Shown here one piece after another: positions 26,189 through 34,113 of a stretch of 64,000 bases of DNA; position 1 is the first letter of the stretch; the number at the start of each line of letters is the position of its first letter. The position numbers and the translations under genes are program-made. The DNA is from Nocardioides jejuensis (GTDB lineage: Bacteria > Actinomycetota > Actinomycetes > Propionibacteriales > Nocardioidaceae): the NCBI RefSeq assembly GCF_004337475.1, contig NZ_SJZJ01000016.1:62001-126000 (forward strand), read 5' to 3'. Under the pieces are notes generated by a model. It was not told the DNA's origin. It ran no database searches and saw only the letters and a list, made by a program, of their open reading frames with translations.

Positions 26189-27363
26189 GCCTGGCGGCGC
26201 AGCTCGCTCCCCACTACACGCGCTTCCGGGTCAGCGAGCGGCTGCTCCTCACCGGGCACTCCCACCAGGCCTGGCCCGACGTTGCCGTCGAGGGCCAGCT
26301 CGAGGCGTACGCCGACGCCGCCGAGCTCGTCGACGAGAAGTGGGGTCGCGCCTTCGCCAGGGCGGATCTGGTTCGCGACGGCTTCCGACACTTGCTCGGT
26401 GATCCGGCGGCGGAGCTCGCACTCGGGGCGAACACGCGCGAGCTCGTGGTCCGCTTCCTCTCCGCACTCGACCTGCGGGCGCGACCTCGGCTGGTGACGA
26501 CGGACGGCGAGTTCCACTCTGCGCGGCGTCAGCTTGCCCGTCTTCGCGAGGCCGGGGTGTCGGTCGTCGTGGTCCCGGCTTCGCCGGTCGACACGCTGTC
26601 CGACCGATTGGCCGCTGCCGTCGATGTGCGGACCGCCGCCGTCCTCACCTCGTCGGTGCTGTTCGAGACCGCGCGCGTGGTGACCGGTCTCGGTGACCTG
26701 GCTTCGGCGTGCACGCGCGTCGGCGCCGAGCTGCTCGTGGACGTCTATCACCAGCTCGGGGTCGTGCCGCTGGCGCTGGAGGAGGCCGGCCTCGGATCGG
26801 CGTGGGTCGTCGGCGGCGGCTACAAGTACCTCCAGCTCGGCGAGGGCAACTGCTTCCTCCGCCTGCCGCCCCAGGCCGCGTCGCTGCGTCCCGTCATCAC
26901 CGGCTGGTACGCCGAGTTCGGCGCCCTCGCCGCGGAATCCGGCTCTGACCGCGTGGCGTATGGGCCCGGGGCGACGCGGTTCGCCGGCTCCACCTACGAC
27001 CCGACGAGCCACTACCGAGCGGCGCGGGTGCTGGAGTTCTTCTCGTCGCAGGGCCTGACGGTGGACGTGCTCGCTGCGTCGTACCGCCGCCAGCGCGGGT
27101 TGCTCGCCGCGGCGTTCGATGACCTTGACGCGCCTGACGCGGTGATCACGCGGGACCGTGCGACCGATCCGACGGGCTTCGGGGGCTTCTTGTCGCTCAC
27201 GAGTCCGCATGCCTCCCAATTGCAGGCGCTGCTGGCCGAGCGTGGCGTCCTGACGGACAGCCGTGGTCAGCACCTGCGGTTCGGGCCGGCGCCGTACCTG
27301 AGCGACGTACAGCTCGAGGAGGCGGTGGGGCACCTCGGCGAGGTGCTTCGAGACTTGGATTGA
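26185..27363 (+). CDS. kynU: Kynureninase (PLP-dependent)
   Basis: 392 aa fold-type I aminotransferase-like enzyme that cleaves kynurenine to anthranilate and alanine. HSHQAWPDVAVEGQLEAYAD, LGANTRELVVRFLSAL, LLVDVYHQLGVVPLALEEAG (the PLP Asp) and GGGYKYLQLGEGNCFLRLP with the PLP-binding Lys are visible, with FAGSTYDPTSHYRA and LRFGPAPYLSD near the end. GTG 26185 overlaps the kynA stop. The pair would feed anthranilate to catabolism or the trp pathway; trpD lies 36 kb away. Confidence 0.88.
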   Translation: MSLAAQLAPHYTRFRVSERLLLTGHSHQAWPDVAVEGQLEAYADAAELVDEKWGRAFARADLVRDGFRHLLGDPAAELALGANTRELVVRFLSALDLRARPRLVTTDGEFHSARRQLARLREAGVSVVVVPASPVDTLSDRLAAAVDVRTAAVLTSSVLFETARVVTGLGDLASACTRVGAELLVDVYHQLGVVPLALEEAGLGSAWVVGGGYKYLQLGEGNCFLRLPPQAASLRPVITGWYAEFGALAAESGSDRVAYGPGATRFAGSTYDPTSHYRAARVLEFFSSQGLTVDVLAASYRRQRGLLAAAFDDLDAPDAVITRDRATDPTGFGGFLSLTSPHASQLQALLAERGVLTDSRGQHLRFGPAPYLSDVQLEEAVGHLGEVLRDLD

Positions 27364-27410
27364 GGCCAGCTCGCCCGTCGCGATCCGCGCGCCCCAGCCC
27401 AAGGTCTCAG

Positions 27411-27428
27411 GATCAGGTCAGCCTGATC
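27411..27428. terminator. Hairpin after kynU
   Basis: GATCAGG (27411-27417) pairs with CCTGATC (27422-27428) around TCAG, 48 nt after the kynU stop. The stem is short and no T-run follows, so termination is only plausible; it may equally be an operator for the small gene at 27486. Confidence 0.35.
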
Positions 27429-27485
27429 ATGCGTGCGCGGGGGCTCGTCCGGACGAATGGTGCCGCAACATGCAAACATGTTCTC

Positions 27486-27653
27486 GTGGCGTGGCTGAAG
27501 CGGTTGGTGACCAGTGGCGACGTGGTCTTTCCGCTGATCATGCTGGCTTTCGCGATCCAGTCGCTGCGCTACGGCGACAATCCGCTGACGGCATGGCCGG
27601 TCATGTTGGTCATTGGCTGCCTTTGGTTCGTTTCGGCGCGGCGCAGCAACTAG
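27486..27653 (+). CDS. Small membrane protein
   Basis: 55 aa from GTG 27486 (VAWLKRLVTSGDVVFPLIML). One long or two short hydrophobic segments (VVFPLIMLAFAIQSL and WPVMLVIGCLWFVS) and a basic C-terminus (ARRSN). The frame is open further upstream, but that part is hydrophilic and unlike protein. No recognised family. It lies at the edge of a region with lower GC than its surroundings. The start has no clear Shine-Dalgarno or -10, so existence is only moderately supported. Confidence 0.5.
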   Translation: MAWLKRLVTSGDVVFPLIMLAFAIQSLRYGDNPLTAWPVMLVIGCLWFVSARRSN

Positions 27654-27716
27654 TCGGCGCACCGTGCGCGGCGGCGTAGGGATCAACCGCGACCACATCA
27701 CCGCGGCGGGCACTGC

Positions 27717-28091
27717 CTACGGCAAGCAGACCAGCGACTCGATGGTTCGGTACGAACCACTGCCGAACGGGCGAGCGACCTCAATGAGAGTCACGCGAAC
27801 GCGAGCCAGCTGGCCGGCCTTGCGGATGCACGGCGGGATCGAGTTGGAGTCCGTCTTGTCGCCGGCCATCCACGGGATCGTGTCGGGTCGAAACGCGATG
27901 TGCTCCTGACCCTTCTGCTTGAAGTAGGCAAAGGGGACGTCGGCAGGGACCAATTGGGCCGTCCCCTCAACCCGGTAGGGATGGTGCACCGACCAAGGGG
28001 ACCGCAGGCCGACCCAATACCCAGCGATTGCGATGGCAATTCCGAGCACGGCAGCGGTGACGTACTTTCTCGGAGCGCGTGGTGTTGCCAT
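27717..28091 (-). CDS. Hypothetical membrane-anchored protein
   Basis: 124 aa from ATG 28091. A basic start (MATPRAPRKY) leads into one helix (VTAAVLGIAIAIAGYWVGL, about residues 10-28) and a predicted extracytoplasmic domain with two Cys (CIRK, LVCLP) and VRVTLIEVARPF. I do not recognise the family. Codon usage is less GC-biased than in neighbouring core genes. It lies 88 bp downstream of a lipoprotein gene in the same orientation. Confidence 0.6.
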   Translation of the reverse strand: MATPRAPRKYVTAAVLGIAIAIAGYWVGLRSPWSVHHPYRVEGTAQLVPADVPFAYFKQKGQEHIAFRPDTIPWMAGDKTDSNSIPPCIRKAGQLARVRVTLIEVARPFGSGSYRTIESLVCLP

Positions 28092-28179
28092 GGCGCGAGT
28101 ATCGGGCACCCGCCGACCCTTCGCTTCGTAATGCCTCAGATGGCGTGGTGCCTGTCCCAGTCGGCGTACGGACGCACGA

Positions 28180-28758
28180 TCACATTCCGAAGTCGGTGAA
28201 GCGGAGCGGACAACCGATGTCGAAGCGGTGGGCTCCCGGCGAGACGACCCAACCGGTTGTGAGCTTCAGAGCAATACGCCCGCGGAACCATTCGGGTGGC
28301 CCACCAGCATCACGGCTCGTGCAGATCGAGTCTTGCTCCAGTCCGATGGACGTGGTGGTCGTGCCACTCATGGGCACCGGCTTTCCGAGCATCCCCACGA
28401 ACCACGACCCGGGAAGGACGGGGACTGACCGGTCCGCTCCCCGGACCTCGACGCGCAGCGGCCGGCCACGCAAGATGCACGGTGTCGCGGCGACATTGCG
28501 GATCCTGAGCAGCCGGACGAAGTGCCCGGTTGCTCCCTCCCCCTTCCGGTCGTACGACGCCGTGAGCTGCTCGGCGTGGCATGCCGAGGCCACGGGTGCG
28601 ACGTTCGTCGCGGAGGGGGTGGCGCTCATCGGGGGCGCTGTTGATGCGCGCGACGATTCCGCCGATGGTGATTGGCCTCCTGCGCACGCACCGAAGGACA
28701 GCACGACAGCGACCATCACGCACGCCCAGGTTGTTCGCGGGTAGGAAAACGCCGTCAT
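28180..28758 (-). CDS. Putative lipoprotein, DUF4232-like
   Basis: 192 aa. Signal sequence TTWACVMVAVVLSFGACAGG gives a lipobox with Cys near residue 25, then a Ser/Ala-rich linker. The domain from about 60 has ACHAEQLTASYDRKGEGATG, RLLRIRNVAATPCILRGRP and a final IGCPLRFTDFG; paired Cys and a beta pattern resemble DUF4232 proteins of actinobacteria. Function unknown. It opens a minus-strand pair with the small anchored protein at 27717. Confidence 0.65.
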   Translation of the reverse strand: MTAFSYPRTTWACVMVAVVLSFGACAGGQSPSAESSRASTAPPMSATPSATNVAPVASACHAEQLTASYDRKGEGATGHFVRLLRIRNVAATPCILRGRPLRVEVRGADRSVPVLPGSWFVGMLGKPVPMSGTTTTSIGLEQDSICTSRDAGGPPEWFRGRIALKLTTGWVVSPGAHRFDIGCPLRFTDFGM

Positions 28759-28838
28759 GGGGTGACTATGCCGCCGCTCCCGATCGGGACGCAGCGTTTC
28801 GGCAGACTGGATGGGGACGGCATGGAATCGTTGCGTTC

Positions 28839-29090
28839 ATGAGCGCGACTCCCGGATCTGGCCAGCAGCGTGGCGACCTCCCTCAGCGGTGGGCTCCCGC
28901 AGATCCTGAAATCGCCCTGGTGCCCGGCATGGTGCTCGCGCTTCTCGGCGTCTGGTCCCTCACTGAAGGAGAACTGCCGTCACTCGTCGGCTGGGCCGGC
29001 GTCGCGGTGGGTGCGGCGTTCCTGATCACTGGCGCCGTCGCCAAGGGCGTTGCCTGGGGCCTCGCCCTTTATCAGCAGAGGGAGCGCTGA
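28839..29090 (+). CDS. Small two-helix membrane protein
   Basis: 83 aa from ATG 28839 (MSATPGSGQQRGDLPQRWAP). Two hydrophobic helices (IALVPGMVLALLGVWSL and VGWAGVAVGAAFLITGAVA) end in YQQRER. No family recognised. Its last 111 bp overlap the opposing gene at 28980-29504, which is unusually long for a tail-to-tail overlap. Confidence 0.55.
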   Translation: MSATPGSGQQRGDLPQRWAPADPEIALVPGMVLALLGVWSLTEGELPSLVGWAGVAVGAAFLITGAVAKGVAWGLALYQQRER

Positions 29091-29504
29091 TCGAACTCCA
29101 GACCGTCGACGGTCGGCGAGGATCTTGATGGCAAGCAGGTTGAGAAGTGCCGCGCAGGTCAACGCGAGCACACCGATCGCATCTGTTGTCACCACAAACC
29201 AGGTTGCTTGGTCACCGATCGTCGACCGGCTGCACACACCATCCGCGGTGCATGACCGTGTCGAGCTGGAAATCACTGAGGGATTCGCCCCAGGCACGAG
29301 TGCGAGCAGGCCGTACGCCATGTAGAAGCCGGGCAAGGCGATAGCGCTTGCGGGAAGCGACAAAAACGCGGCGAGCAGGATCGGCGGCGTCGAGTCGATG
29401 ATGAATCCCGACGCGGCCAGGACGGTTACGACAAGCACGTACACCGATCCGACGGACCAGAACAGCGGCGAGACCTGTCGCGCGGTCGTGGCCTGCCGAT
29501 CCAT
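28980..29504 (-). CDS. Hypothetical multi-pass membrane protein
   Basis: 174 aa. Helices at about 13-33 (LFWSVGSVYVLVVTVLAA), 40-75 (ILLAAFLSLPASAIALPGFY) and 105-128 (GVLALTCAALLNLLAIKI), with a Cys-containing loop (STRSCTADGVCSRS) between. ATG 29504 has TAGCCT 6 nt upstream, a good leaderless promoter. The C-terminal 37 residues are hydrophilic and lie antisense to the gene at 28839, suggesting read-on past a lost stop. Family not recognised. Confidence 0.6.
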   Translation of the reverse strand: MDRQATTARQVSPLFWSVGSVYVLVVTVLAASGFIIDSTPPILLAAFLSLPASAIALPGFYMAYGLLALVPGANPSVISSSTRSCTADGVCSRSTIGDQATWFVVTTDAIGVLALTCAALLNLLAIKILADRRRSGVRSALPLLIKGEAPGNALGDGASDQERRTHRDAGPADE

Positions 29505-29833
29505 CTTTCGAGGCTACTCGCGATGCGCGGCCGTGGCCGTCGTACGTCGTCATCTGTGCGACTCCTCGGCGGCCTGACGAGCACAAAGGCGGTTGCGACC
29601 CCGGTCGGCTTTCTACGACCCTTGGGGTCTCGCCTCGCTCCTGGGGCGGACGGGCTCCGCGGGTCTTCCCGTGCTGCGACCGTGATCCGTAAACAGTGGT
29701 CCGACCACATCGGCAGGAGCTCTTGGGTGGGGGCTGGCCTTCGGTCGGCTCCCACTCTCGCGAGATCCTGCTCCGGGAGCGGTCGCGCGAATGTGTGTGC
29801 AGACCCCAAGCGGCATCGAGTACGGTCACTGCC
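29505..29833. other. Intergenic region without a supported gene
   Basis: 329 bp between divergent transcription units. It holds the -10 boxes of both flanking genes (AGGCTA at 29511-29516 for the minus-strand gene and TACGGT at 29821-29826 for the plus-strand gene). The open frames between them show no ribosome-binding site, no protein-like composition and no family motif. I see no clear repeat or structured RNA. Confidence 0.6.
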
Positions 29834-30085
29834 ATGCTCGCTGCTGAAGAATCCACCGAAGCACTCTCGCCTCTGATGCCTGCCTTCCCGGAGATCGTGT
29901 TCGGTGTGGTGTTCCTGCTCCAGCCGCTGCTTCTGATCGTCGTCCTGGCGCTGATCTTCACGAACAAGGCACGGCTGCCGTTCGGCCTGCTCGGGGTCAT
30001 CGTGCTCTTCCTCGTGCCGATCGTCGGACCGCTGCTCGTGCTCAACTGGAACCGTCTGGAGCGCAAGCGCCAGCCCGTGGGCTGA
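29834..30085 (+). CDS. Small membrane protein, PLDc_N-like
   Basis: 83 aa. ATG 29834 has TACGGT 7 nt upstream (leaderless). Two helices, IVFGVVFLLQPLLLIVVLAL and FGLLGVIVLFLVPIVGPLLV, are joined by FTNKARLP and followed by NWNRLERKRQPVG. The layout resembles the PLDc_N membrane-anchor domain that often stands alone in actinobacteria and Firmicutes. No other domain is attached; role unknown. Confidence 0.65.
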   Translation: MLAAEESTEALSPLMPAFPEIVFGVVFLLQPLLLIVVLALIFTNKARLPFGLLGVIVLFLVPIVGPLLVLNWNRLERKRQPVG

Positions 30086-30133
30086 CCTGGCGTCGTTCGG
30101 CAACGCACACATCGGCCGCGTTCGGTTCAGCGA

Positions 30134-30514
30134 CTACTCGTCGCGCGCGTACACAAACGCTCGCGGGCCCTCCCGCGCCGTGATCGCTGCGGCGACGGGT
30201 TCCTCCATGTAGGTGAAGACGCGGATCTCCATGGATCGATTCGCACCGCACTTCTGGCCGTGAGCCGTTCCGAGCGGTGCACCTACACCGGGCTCGATGT
30301 CGGGCGGGCTCTGATACAGCCGATACGTAGCGCCGCGGAAGGCGAGCGTCCGACAGGGCGCAGCAACGTCCGCGGCAGCGGTCGGCACCCCGGTAGCGGT
30401 CGTTTCCGCCGGGCGGCCGACGGGTGCCTCGCTTGAGCACGCAACGACTGCTGACAACGCGACGAGCGTTACGGCCATCGCGACGCGATGGCGCTCCCCG
30501 GCTCGCCACTCCAT
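30134..30514 (-). CDS. Small putative lipoprotein
   Basis: 126 aa. Signal with lipobox MAVTLVALSAVVACSS (Cys near residue 26), Ala/Thr-rich linker, then a compact domain with CRTLAFRGATYRLY and GQKCGANRSMEIRVFTY, two Cys that may form a disulfide. I do not recognise the family. ATG 30514 is the first start; the initiation region shows no strong Shine-Dalgarno. Neighbouring genes are also short membrane or exported proteins. Confidence 0.6.
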   Translation of the reverse strand: MEWRAGERHRVAMAVTLVALSAVVACSSEAPVGRPAETTATGVPTAAADVAAPCRTLAFRGATYRLYQSPPDIEPGVGAPLGTAHGQKCGANRSMEIRVFTYMEEPVAAAITAREGPRAFVYARDE

Positions 30515-30636
30515 GAACCGAGAATGGCACGGGTTGGTGGCGCCAGGTTGGAAACGGTCGCAAGGACCGCGCCCAACGCGTTCGGCGAGGTCAGTGGAAC
30601 CTTGCGGTACCGGCCTGCCGCTCCCATGATCGATGC

Positions 30637-30813
30637 ATGGGAGCAGACACGATCGTCATGCTGGTCGGCCTCGCAGTGGCGGCGTTGATCGTCGTTGCGT
30701 GGTTGGTCAGCGTGTTCCGCACGCGTCGGCAGGAGCCAGAACGCCAGGAGCATCCGGCGGGTGTCGACCCGGCGCTCAACCCCTGGTCGGGCGGCAACGG
30801 CGGGCGCTGGTGA
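30637..30813 (+). CDS. Short single-helix membrane protein upstream of SCO6745-type gene
   Basis: 58 aa starting ATG 30637 (MGADTIVMLVGLAVAALIVV). One membrane helix (about 6-25) is followed by a charged tail RTRRQEPERQEHPAG and NPWSGGNGGRW. CATGAT lies 6 nt upstream, a weak leaderless -10. The stop overlaps the next GTG start as GTGA, the coupling seen in operons throughout the window, which supports the gene being real. Function unknown. Confidence 0.6.
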   Translation: MGADTIVMLVGLAVAALIVVAWLVSVFRTRRQEPERQEHPAGVDPALNPWSGGNGGRW

Positions 30814-31682
30814 CGGACCGCCCTGCGGCCGCGCGTCGGCTGTGGCAGGTCCTCGAGCCGATCCACGCCGTCACGTACTTCTCCCCCGAGCCCCTCACTG
30901 CACTCAGCGCGGCCGGTTACCGCGGGCTCTGGATGGGCTACTTCGCCGGACGTGCCGCACCGCTCGGCCCTGCGGGACCCGAGGTCGTGGAGCGGTTGTT
31001 CTACAACTTCACCGCCGGGCACGTGGCGCGAGCGCTGCCCGATGCGTGGAGGTTCGCTCCCCCGGAGGCCGCGCTCGCTGCACGCCTCGGCGGATCGGTC
31101 GCAACGCTGCGCCGCGTGCTCGGCGACGCGGCCGACTCCCCCGCCGTCGAGCGAGCTGCTGAGCTCGGGTTGCGCGCGGCACGCACGGCTCCGGCCGAGG
31201 GGCGCGCGCTCTTCGCCGCCAACCTCGCCCTGCCCGAGCCGGCAGAGCCGCTAGCGCGCCTCTGGCACGCCGCGACCCTGCTCCGCGAGCACCGCGGCGA
31301 CGGCCACGTGAACGCCCTCGTCGAAGCCGGCATCGGCGGCCGCACGTCGCATGTCCTGCACGCGCTCGCGACCGAGATGCCGGCGGCGCTGTACGAGACG
31401 TCGCGCCAGCTCGGCGAACCCGAGTGGTCCTCGATCCTCGACGACCTCGCCGCACGCGGCCTCACCGACGGCGACCAGCTCACCGCGACCGGGCGCGCGC
31501 TGAAGGCGAGCATCGAGCGACGTACGGACGAGCTCGCCGCGTCGGCGTACTCGGGTCTGTCGGATGACGAGGTCCAGGAGCTGGCGGACCTGCTCCTTCC
31601 GGTGACGCGCGCCGTAATCGCGTCCGGCGACATCCCGACGAAGTCACCGATCGGGATCGACCTCGACGACGTCGGCGCCTGA
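30810..31682 (+). CDS. SCO6745-family conserved protein
   Basis: 290 aa. IHAVTYFSPEPLTALSAAGY, GLWMGYFAGRAAPLGPAGPE and FYNFTAGHVARALPDAW are characteristic of the actinobacterial SCO6745 family. The C-terminal half (GLTDGDQLTATGRALKASIE) resembles a winged-helix region of MarR-like folds. Start GTG 30810 overlaps the preceding small gene. Soluble, mainly helical; the biochemical role is not established. Composition is again typical high-GC core, marking the end of the accessory-looking stretch. Confidence 0.75.
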   Translation: MTDRPAAARRLWQVLEPIHAVTYFSPEPLTALSAAGYRGLWMGYFAGRAAPLGPAGPEVVERLFYNFTAGHVARALPDAWRFAPPEAALAARLGGSVATLRRVLGDAADSPAVERAAELGLRAARTAPAEGRALFAANLALPEPAEPLARLWHAATLLREHRGDGHVNALVEAGIGGRTSHVLHALATEMPAALYETSRQLGEPEWSSILDDLAARGLTDGDQLTATGRALKASIERRTDELAASAYSGLSDDEVQELADLLLPVTRAVIASGDIPTKSPIGIDLDDVGA

Positions 31683-31710
31683 AGGGCCAATTGCCACAAC
31701 AGCGACCCCC

Positions 31711-31735
31711 GACACGCCGACACCTGCGGCGTGTC
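31711..31735. terminator. Hairpin after SCO6745-type gene
   Basis: GACACGCCG (31711-31719) pairs perfectly with CGGCGTGTC (31727-31735) around a 7-nt loop, 29 nt after the stop codon at 31682. No T-run follows, as is usual for actinobacterial hairpin terminators. A mapped RNA 3' end would decide. Confidence 0.5.
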
Positions 31736-31781
31736 ACGCGTTGCTACCGGTGGGACTGGCCGCTGCCCGGCGTCCAGATCG

Positions 31782-31802
31782 GGACATTGGCCAGAAATGT
31801 CC
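31782..31802. promoter_or_regulatory. Inverted repeat upstream of secreted-protein gene
   Basis: GGACATT (31782-31788) and AATGTCC (31796-31802) form an inverted repeat with a 7-nt spacer, 51 bp before ATG 31853. This is the position and size of an operator or a promoter-proximal binding site for the secreted-protein gene. The factor is unknown. Confidence 0.35.
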
Positions 31803-31852
31803 AGACCGGGCGCCTAGCGTTCTGACGGTCCCCCAACCCCGAAAGGACGCTC

Positions 31853-32512
31853 ATGAAGCTCTCCAAGGCGAGTTTCGCCGCCGGCGCCGTCACTGCACTC
31901 ATCCTCGGCAGCGGCACCGCGTACGCCGCGACCGGCGGCACCTTCCTCCTCGGCAAGTCGAACTCGGCCGGTGCCACCACCAGCCTGACCAACTCCGCCG
32001 GCACCGCCCTGTCGCTCACCTCCAAGTCGGGCACCGCGCCCCTGAAGGTCAGCAGCTCCACCAAGGTCACGAACCTCAACGCCGACAAGCTCGACGGCCT
32101 CGACTCGACGTCGTTCGTGAAGGCGTCGGGCCAGACCGGCACCATCTGGAGTGATGGTGGCGTCTGGATCGACCTCGACAGCGACCAGCCCGATGGTGAC
32201 CCGTACGCCGAGGCCCTCTTCGCCTACGCGTCCTGCCCGACCGGCACGGTGCTCACCGGCGGTGGCGGCGAGGACGACACGCCTGGCGGCACGCTGTGGC
32301 TCAGCGAGCCTGTCGACACGGGGGTTTGGGCGGTCGCATCGAGCACCGCTCCGGACAGCGCCACCATTCCTGACGGCACGGCCAGCGACGCGATCTACGC
32401 GCAGGCCCAGTGCCTCAATCTGAAGGGTTCCGTGCCGGGCGCCTCTTACCGCACAGCTCACCAGGATCCGATCGATGTGATCAAGGCACGTGCGGCCGGC
32501 AAGCGCCTCTGA
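31853..32512 (+). CDS. Secreted protein with repetitive beta region
   Basis: 219 aa. ATG 31853 follows GAAAGGA. A signal peptide ends GTAYA-A near residue 25. The next 60 residues are rich in Ser/Thr/Gly/Ala (TSLTNSAGTALSLTSKSGTA) and lead to VTNLNADKLDGLDSTSFVK, a segment I have seen in actinobacterial surface and tail-fibre-like proteins. A globular C-terminal domain has YASCPTGTVLTGGGGEDD and a second Cys (AQCLNLKG). No enzyme motif; probably a cell-surface or released structural protein. Confidence 0.65.
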   Translation: MKLSKASFAAGAVTALILGSGTAYAATGGTFLLGKSNSAGATTSLTNSAGTALSLTSKSGTAPLKVSSSTKVTNLNADKLDGLDSTSFVKASGQTGTIWSDGGVWIDLDSDQPDGDPYAEALFAYASCPTGTVLTGGGGEDDTPGGTLWLSEPVDTGVWAVASSTAPDSATIPDGTASDAIYAQAQCLNLKGSVPGASYRTAHQDPIDVIKARAAGKRL

Positions 32513-32551
32513 TCCACGCGCTCATGCCCGCGGCTCGCTAGGGTCGCGGGC

Positions 32552-34018
32552 ATGAGCGTTCTCGCGATCGATGCAGGCACGACGGGTGTGACCGCCGTCG
32601 TGGTGGATCCCGACGGCAGCATCGCCGCGAAGGGCTACCAGGAGTTCGCGCAGCACTTCCCGCAGCCGGGGTGGGTGGAGCACACGCCGGAGGAGATCTG
32701 GCAGGCCACTCTCGAGGCGACGCGCGAGGTGCTCACGAAGATCGACCAGTCGACGCTCACCGGCATCGGCATCACCAACCAGCGCGAGACGATCGTGCTC
32801 TGGGACCGCGAGACCCTCGGCTCGCCGCGCCGCGCGATCGTCTGGCAGGACCGTCGTACGGCGGAGATCTGCGAACGCCTCAAGGCGGACGGCCACGAGG
32901 CGCGGGTCAGCGAGCTGACCGGCCTGCGGCTCGACCCGTACTTCTCCGGCACCAAGCTGACCTGGATCCGGGAGAACGAGCCGCACACGTGGGCGCTCGT
33001 GGAGTCCGGGCGCTACGCGATCGGCACGGTCGACTCCTACCTGATCGCGCGGATGACCCGCGGCCTGCACCACGTCACCGACGTCTCCAACGCGAGTCGC
33101 ACGCTGCTCTTCGATCTGACCACCGGCGACTGGTCGGATGAGCTGTGCGGCCTCTTCGGCGTACCGCGCGACGCCCTCCCCGAACTGGTCCCCAACTGGG
33201 GTGTCATCGGCACCACAGACCCGCGGACCTTCTGCGGTCTGAGCCTGCCGATCGCGGGCCTGGCCGGCGACCAGCAGTCGGCGCTCTTCGGCCAGACCTG
33301 CTTCGACGCGGGTGACTCCAAGTGCACCTACGGCACGGGCTCGTTCCTCCTCACCAACACCGGTACGACGATCGAACGCTCCGACGCCGGACTGCTCACC
33401 ACCGCGGCGTGGCGCTCCCCCGCGGGCGAGACGACGTACGCGCTGGAGGGCGCGATCTTCGTGACCGGCGCTGCCGTGCAGTGGCTCCGCGACGGCCTGC
33501 AGATCGTCGGCACCGCCGCCGAGACGGCGGCCATCGCCGGCGCGGTCGCGTCCAGCGAGGGCGTCGTCTTCGTCCCGGCGCTGACCGGCCTCGGCGCCCC
33601 GCACTGGGACCCGCACGCGCGCGGCACGATCCTCGGCATCACCCGGGGCACGACGCGGGGTCACCTCGTGCGGGCGACGCTCGAGGCGATCGCCTTCGAG
33701 GTGCGCGATGTCCTCGAGACCGTTCCGCAGAAGCTCGCCAGCCTCCGGGTCGACGGTGGCGCAGCTGCCAACGACCTGCTCTGCCAGGTGCAGGCCGACC
33801 AGGTCGGCGTACCGGTGGAGCGGCCGCGGATCGTGGAGACGACGGCGCTGGGTGCGGCGTTCCTCGCCGGGCTGGGCACGGGGCTGTGGGGATCGACCGA
33901 GGACCTGCGCGAGACGTGGCAGCTGGACCGCCGCTTCGAGCCGGGTGCACGCGACGACCGGGCCTGGGCCCGGTGGCAGCAGGCAGTCGAGCGCTCCAAG
34001 GGCTGGGCGCTGCTCTGA
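32552..34018 (+). CDS. glpK: Glycerol kinase
   Basis: 488 aa FGGY kinase. LAIDAGTTGVTAVVVDPDG (phosphate 1), WVEHTPEEIW, GIGITNQRETIVLWDRET, IVWQDRRT, LDPYFSGTKLTWI, GTVDSYLIARMT and KCTYGTGSFLL with ALEGAIFVTGAAVQWLRDGL are the glycerol-kinase blocks. It phosphorylates glycerol with ATP. ATG 32552 has TAGGGT 7 nt upstream (leaderless). It stands alone; no glpF or glpD is in the window. A TGACAGTT-rich repeat follows its stop by 25 bp. Confidence 0.92.
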   Translation: MSVLAIDAGTTGVTAVVVDPDGSIAAKGYQEFAQHFPQPGWVEHTPEEIWQATLEATREVLTKIDQSTLTGIGITNQRETIVLWDRETLGSPRRAIVWQDRRTAEICERLKADGHEARVSELTGLRLDPYFSGTKLTWIRENEPHTWALVESGRYAIGTVDSYLIARMTRGLHHVTDVSNASRTLLFDLTTGDWSDELCGLFGVPRDALPELVPNWGVIGTTDPRTFCGLSLPIAGLAGDQQSALFGQTCFDAGDSKCTYGTGSFLLTNTGTTIERSDAGLLTTAAWRSPAGETTYALEGAIFVTGAAVQWLRDGLQIVGTAAETAAIAGAVASSEGVVFVPALTGLGAPHWDPHARGTILGITRGTTRGHLVRATLEAIAFEVRDVLETVPQKLASLRVDGGAAANDLLCQVQADQVGVPVERPRIVETTALGAAFLAGLGTGLWGSTEDLRETWQLDRRFEPGARDDRAWARWQQAVERSKGWALL

Positions 34019-34042
34019 GCCGCGGCCGCCAACCTGCCAGCG

Positions 34043-34113
34043 TGACAGTTTGGCTCCCCGCGACAGTTCCGAACTGTCAGATCCGGCGAAACTGTCAGAT
34101 TGACAGTTTGGCA
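34043..34113. repeat. TGACAGTT-rich intergenic repeat, copy 1
   Basis: Contains TGACAGTTTGGCTC, the palindrome GACAGTTCCGAACTGTC (34062-34078) and a further hairpin AAACTGTCA/TTGACAGTTT at 34089-34109. A 37-nt core (34043-34079) matches 61985-62021 with four substitutions, and the flank GCGAAACTGTCA also matches. It lies between convergent genes and its right end encodes the last residues and stop of the minus-strand gene at 34095. Confidence 0.85.
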
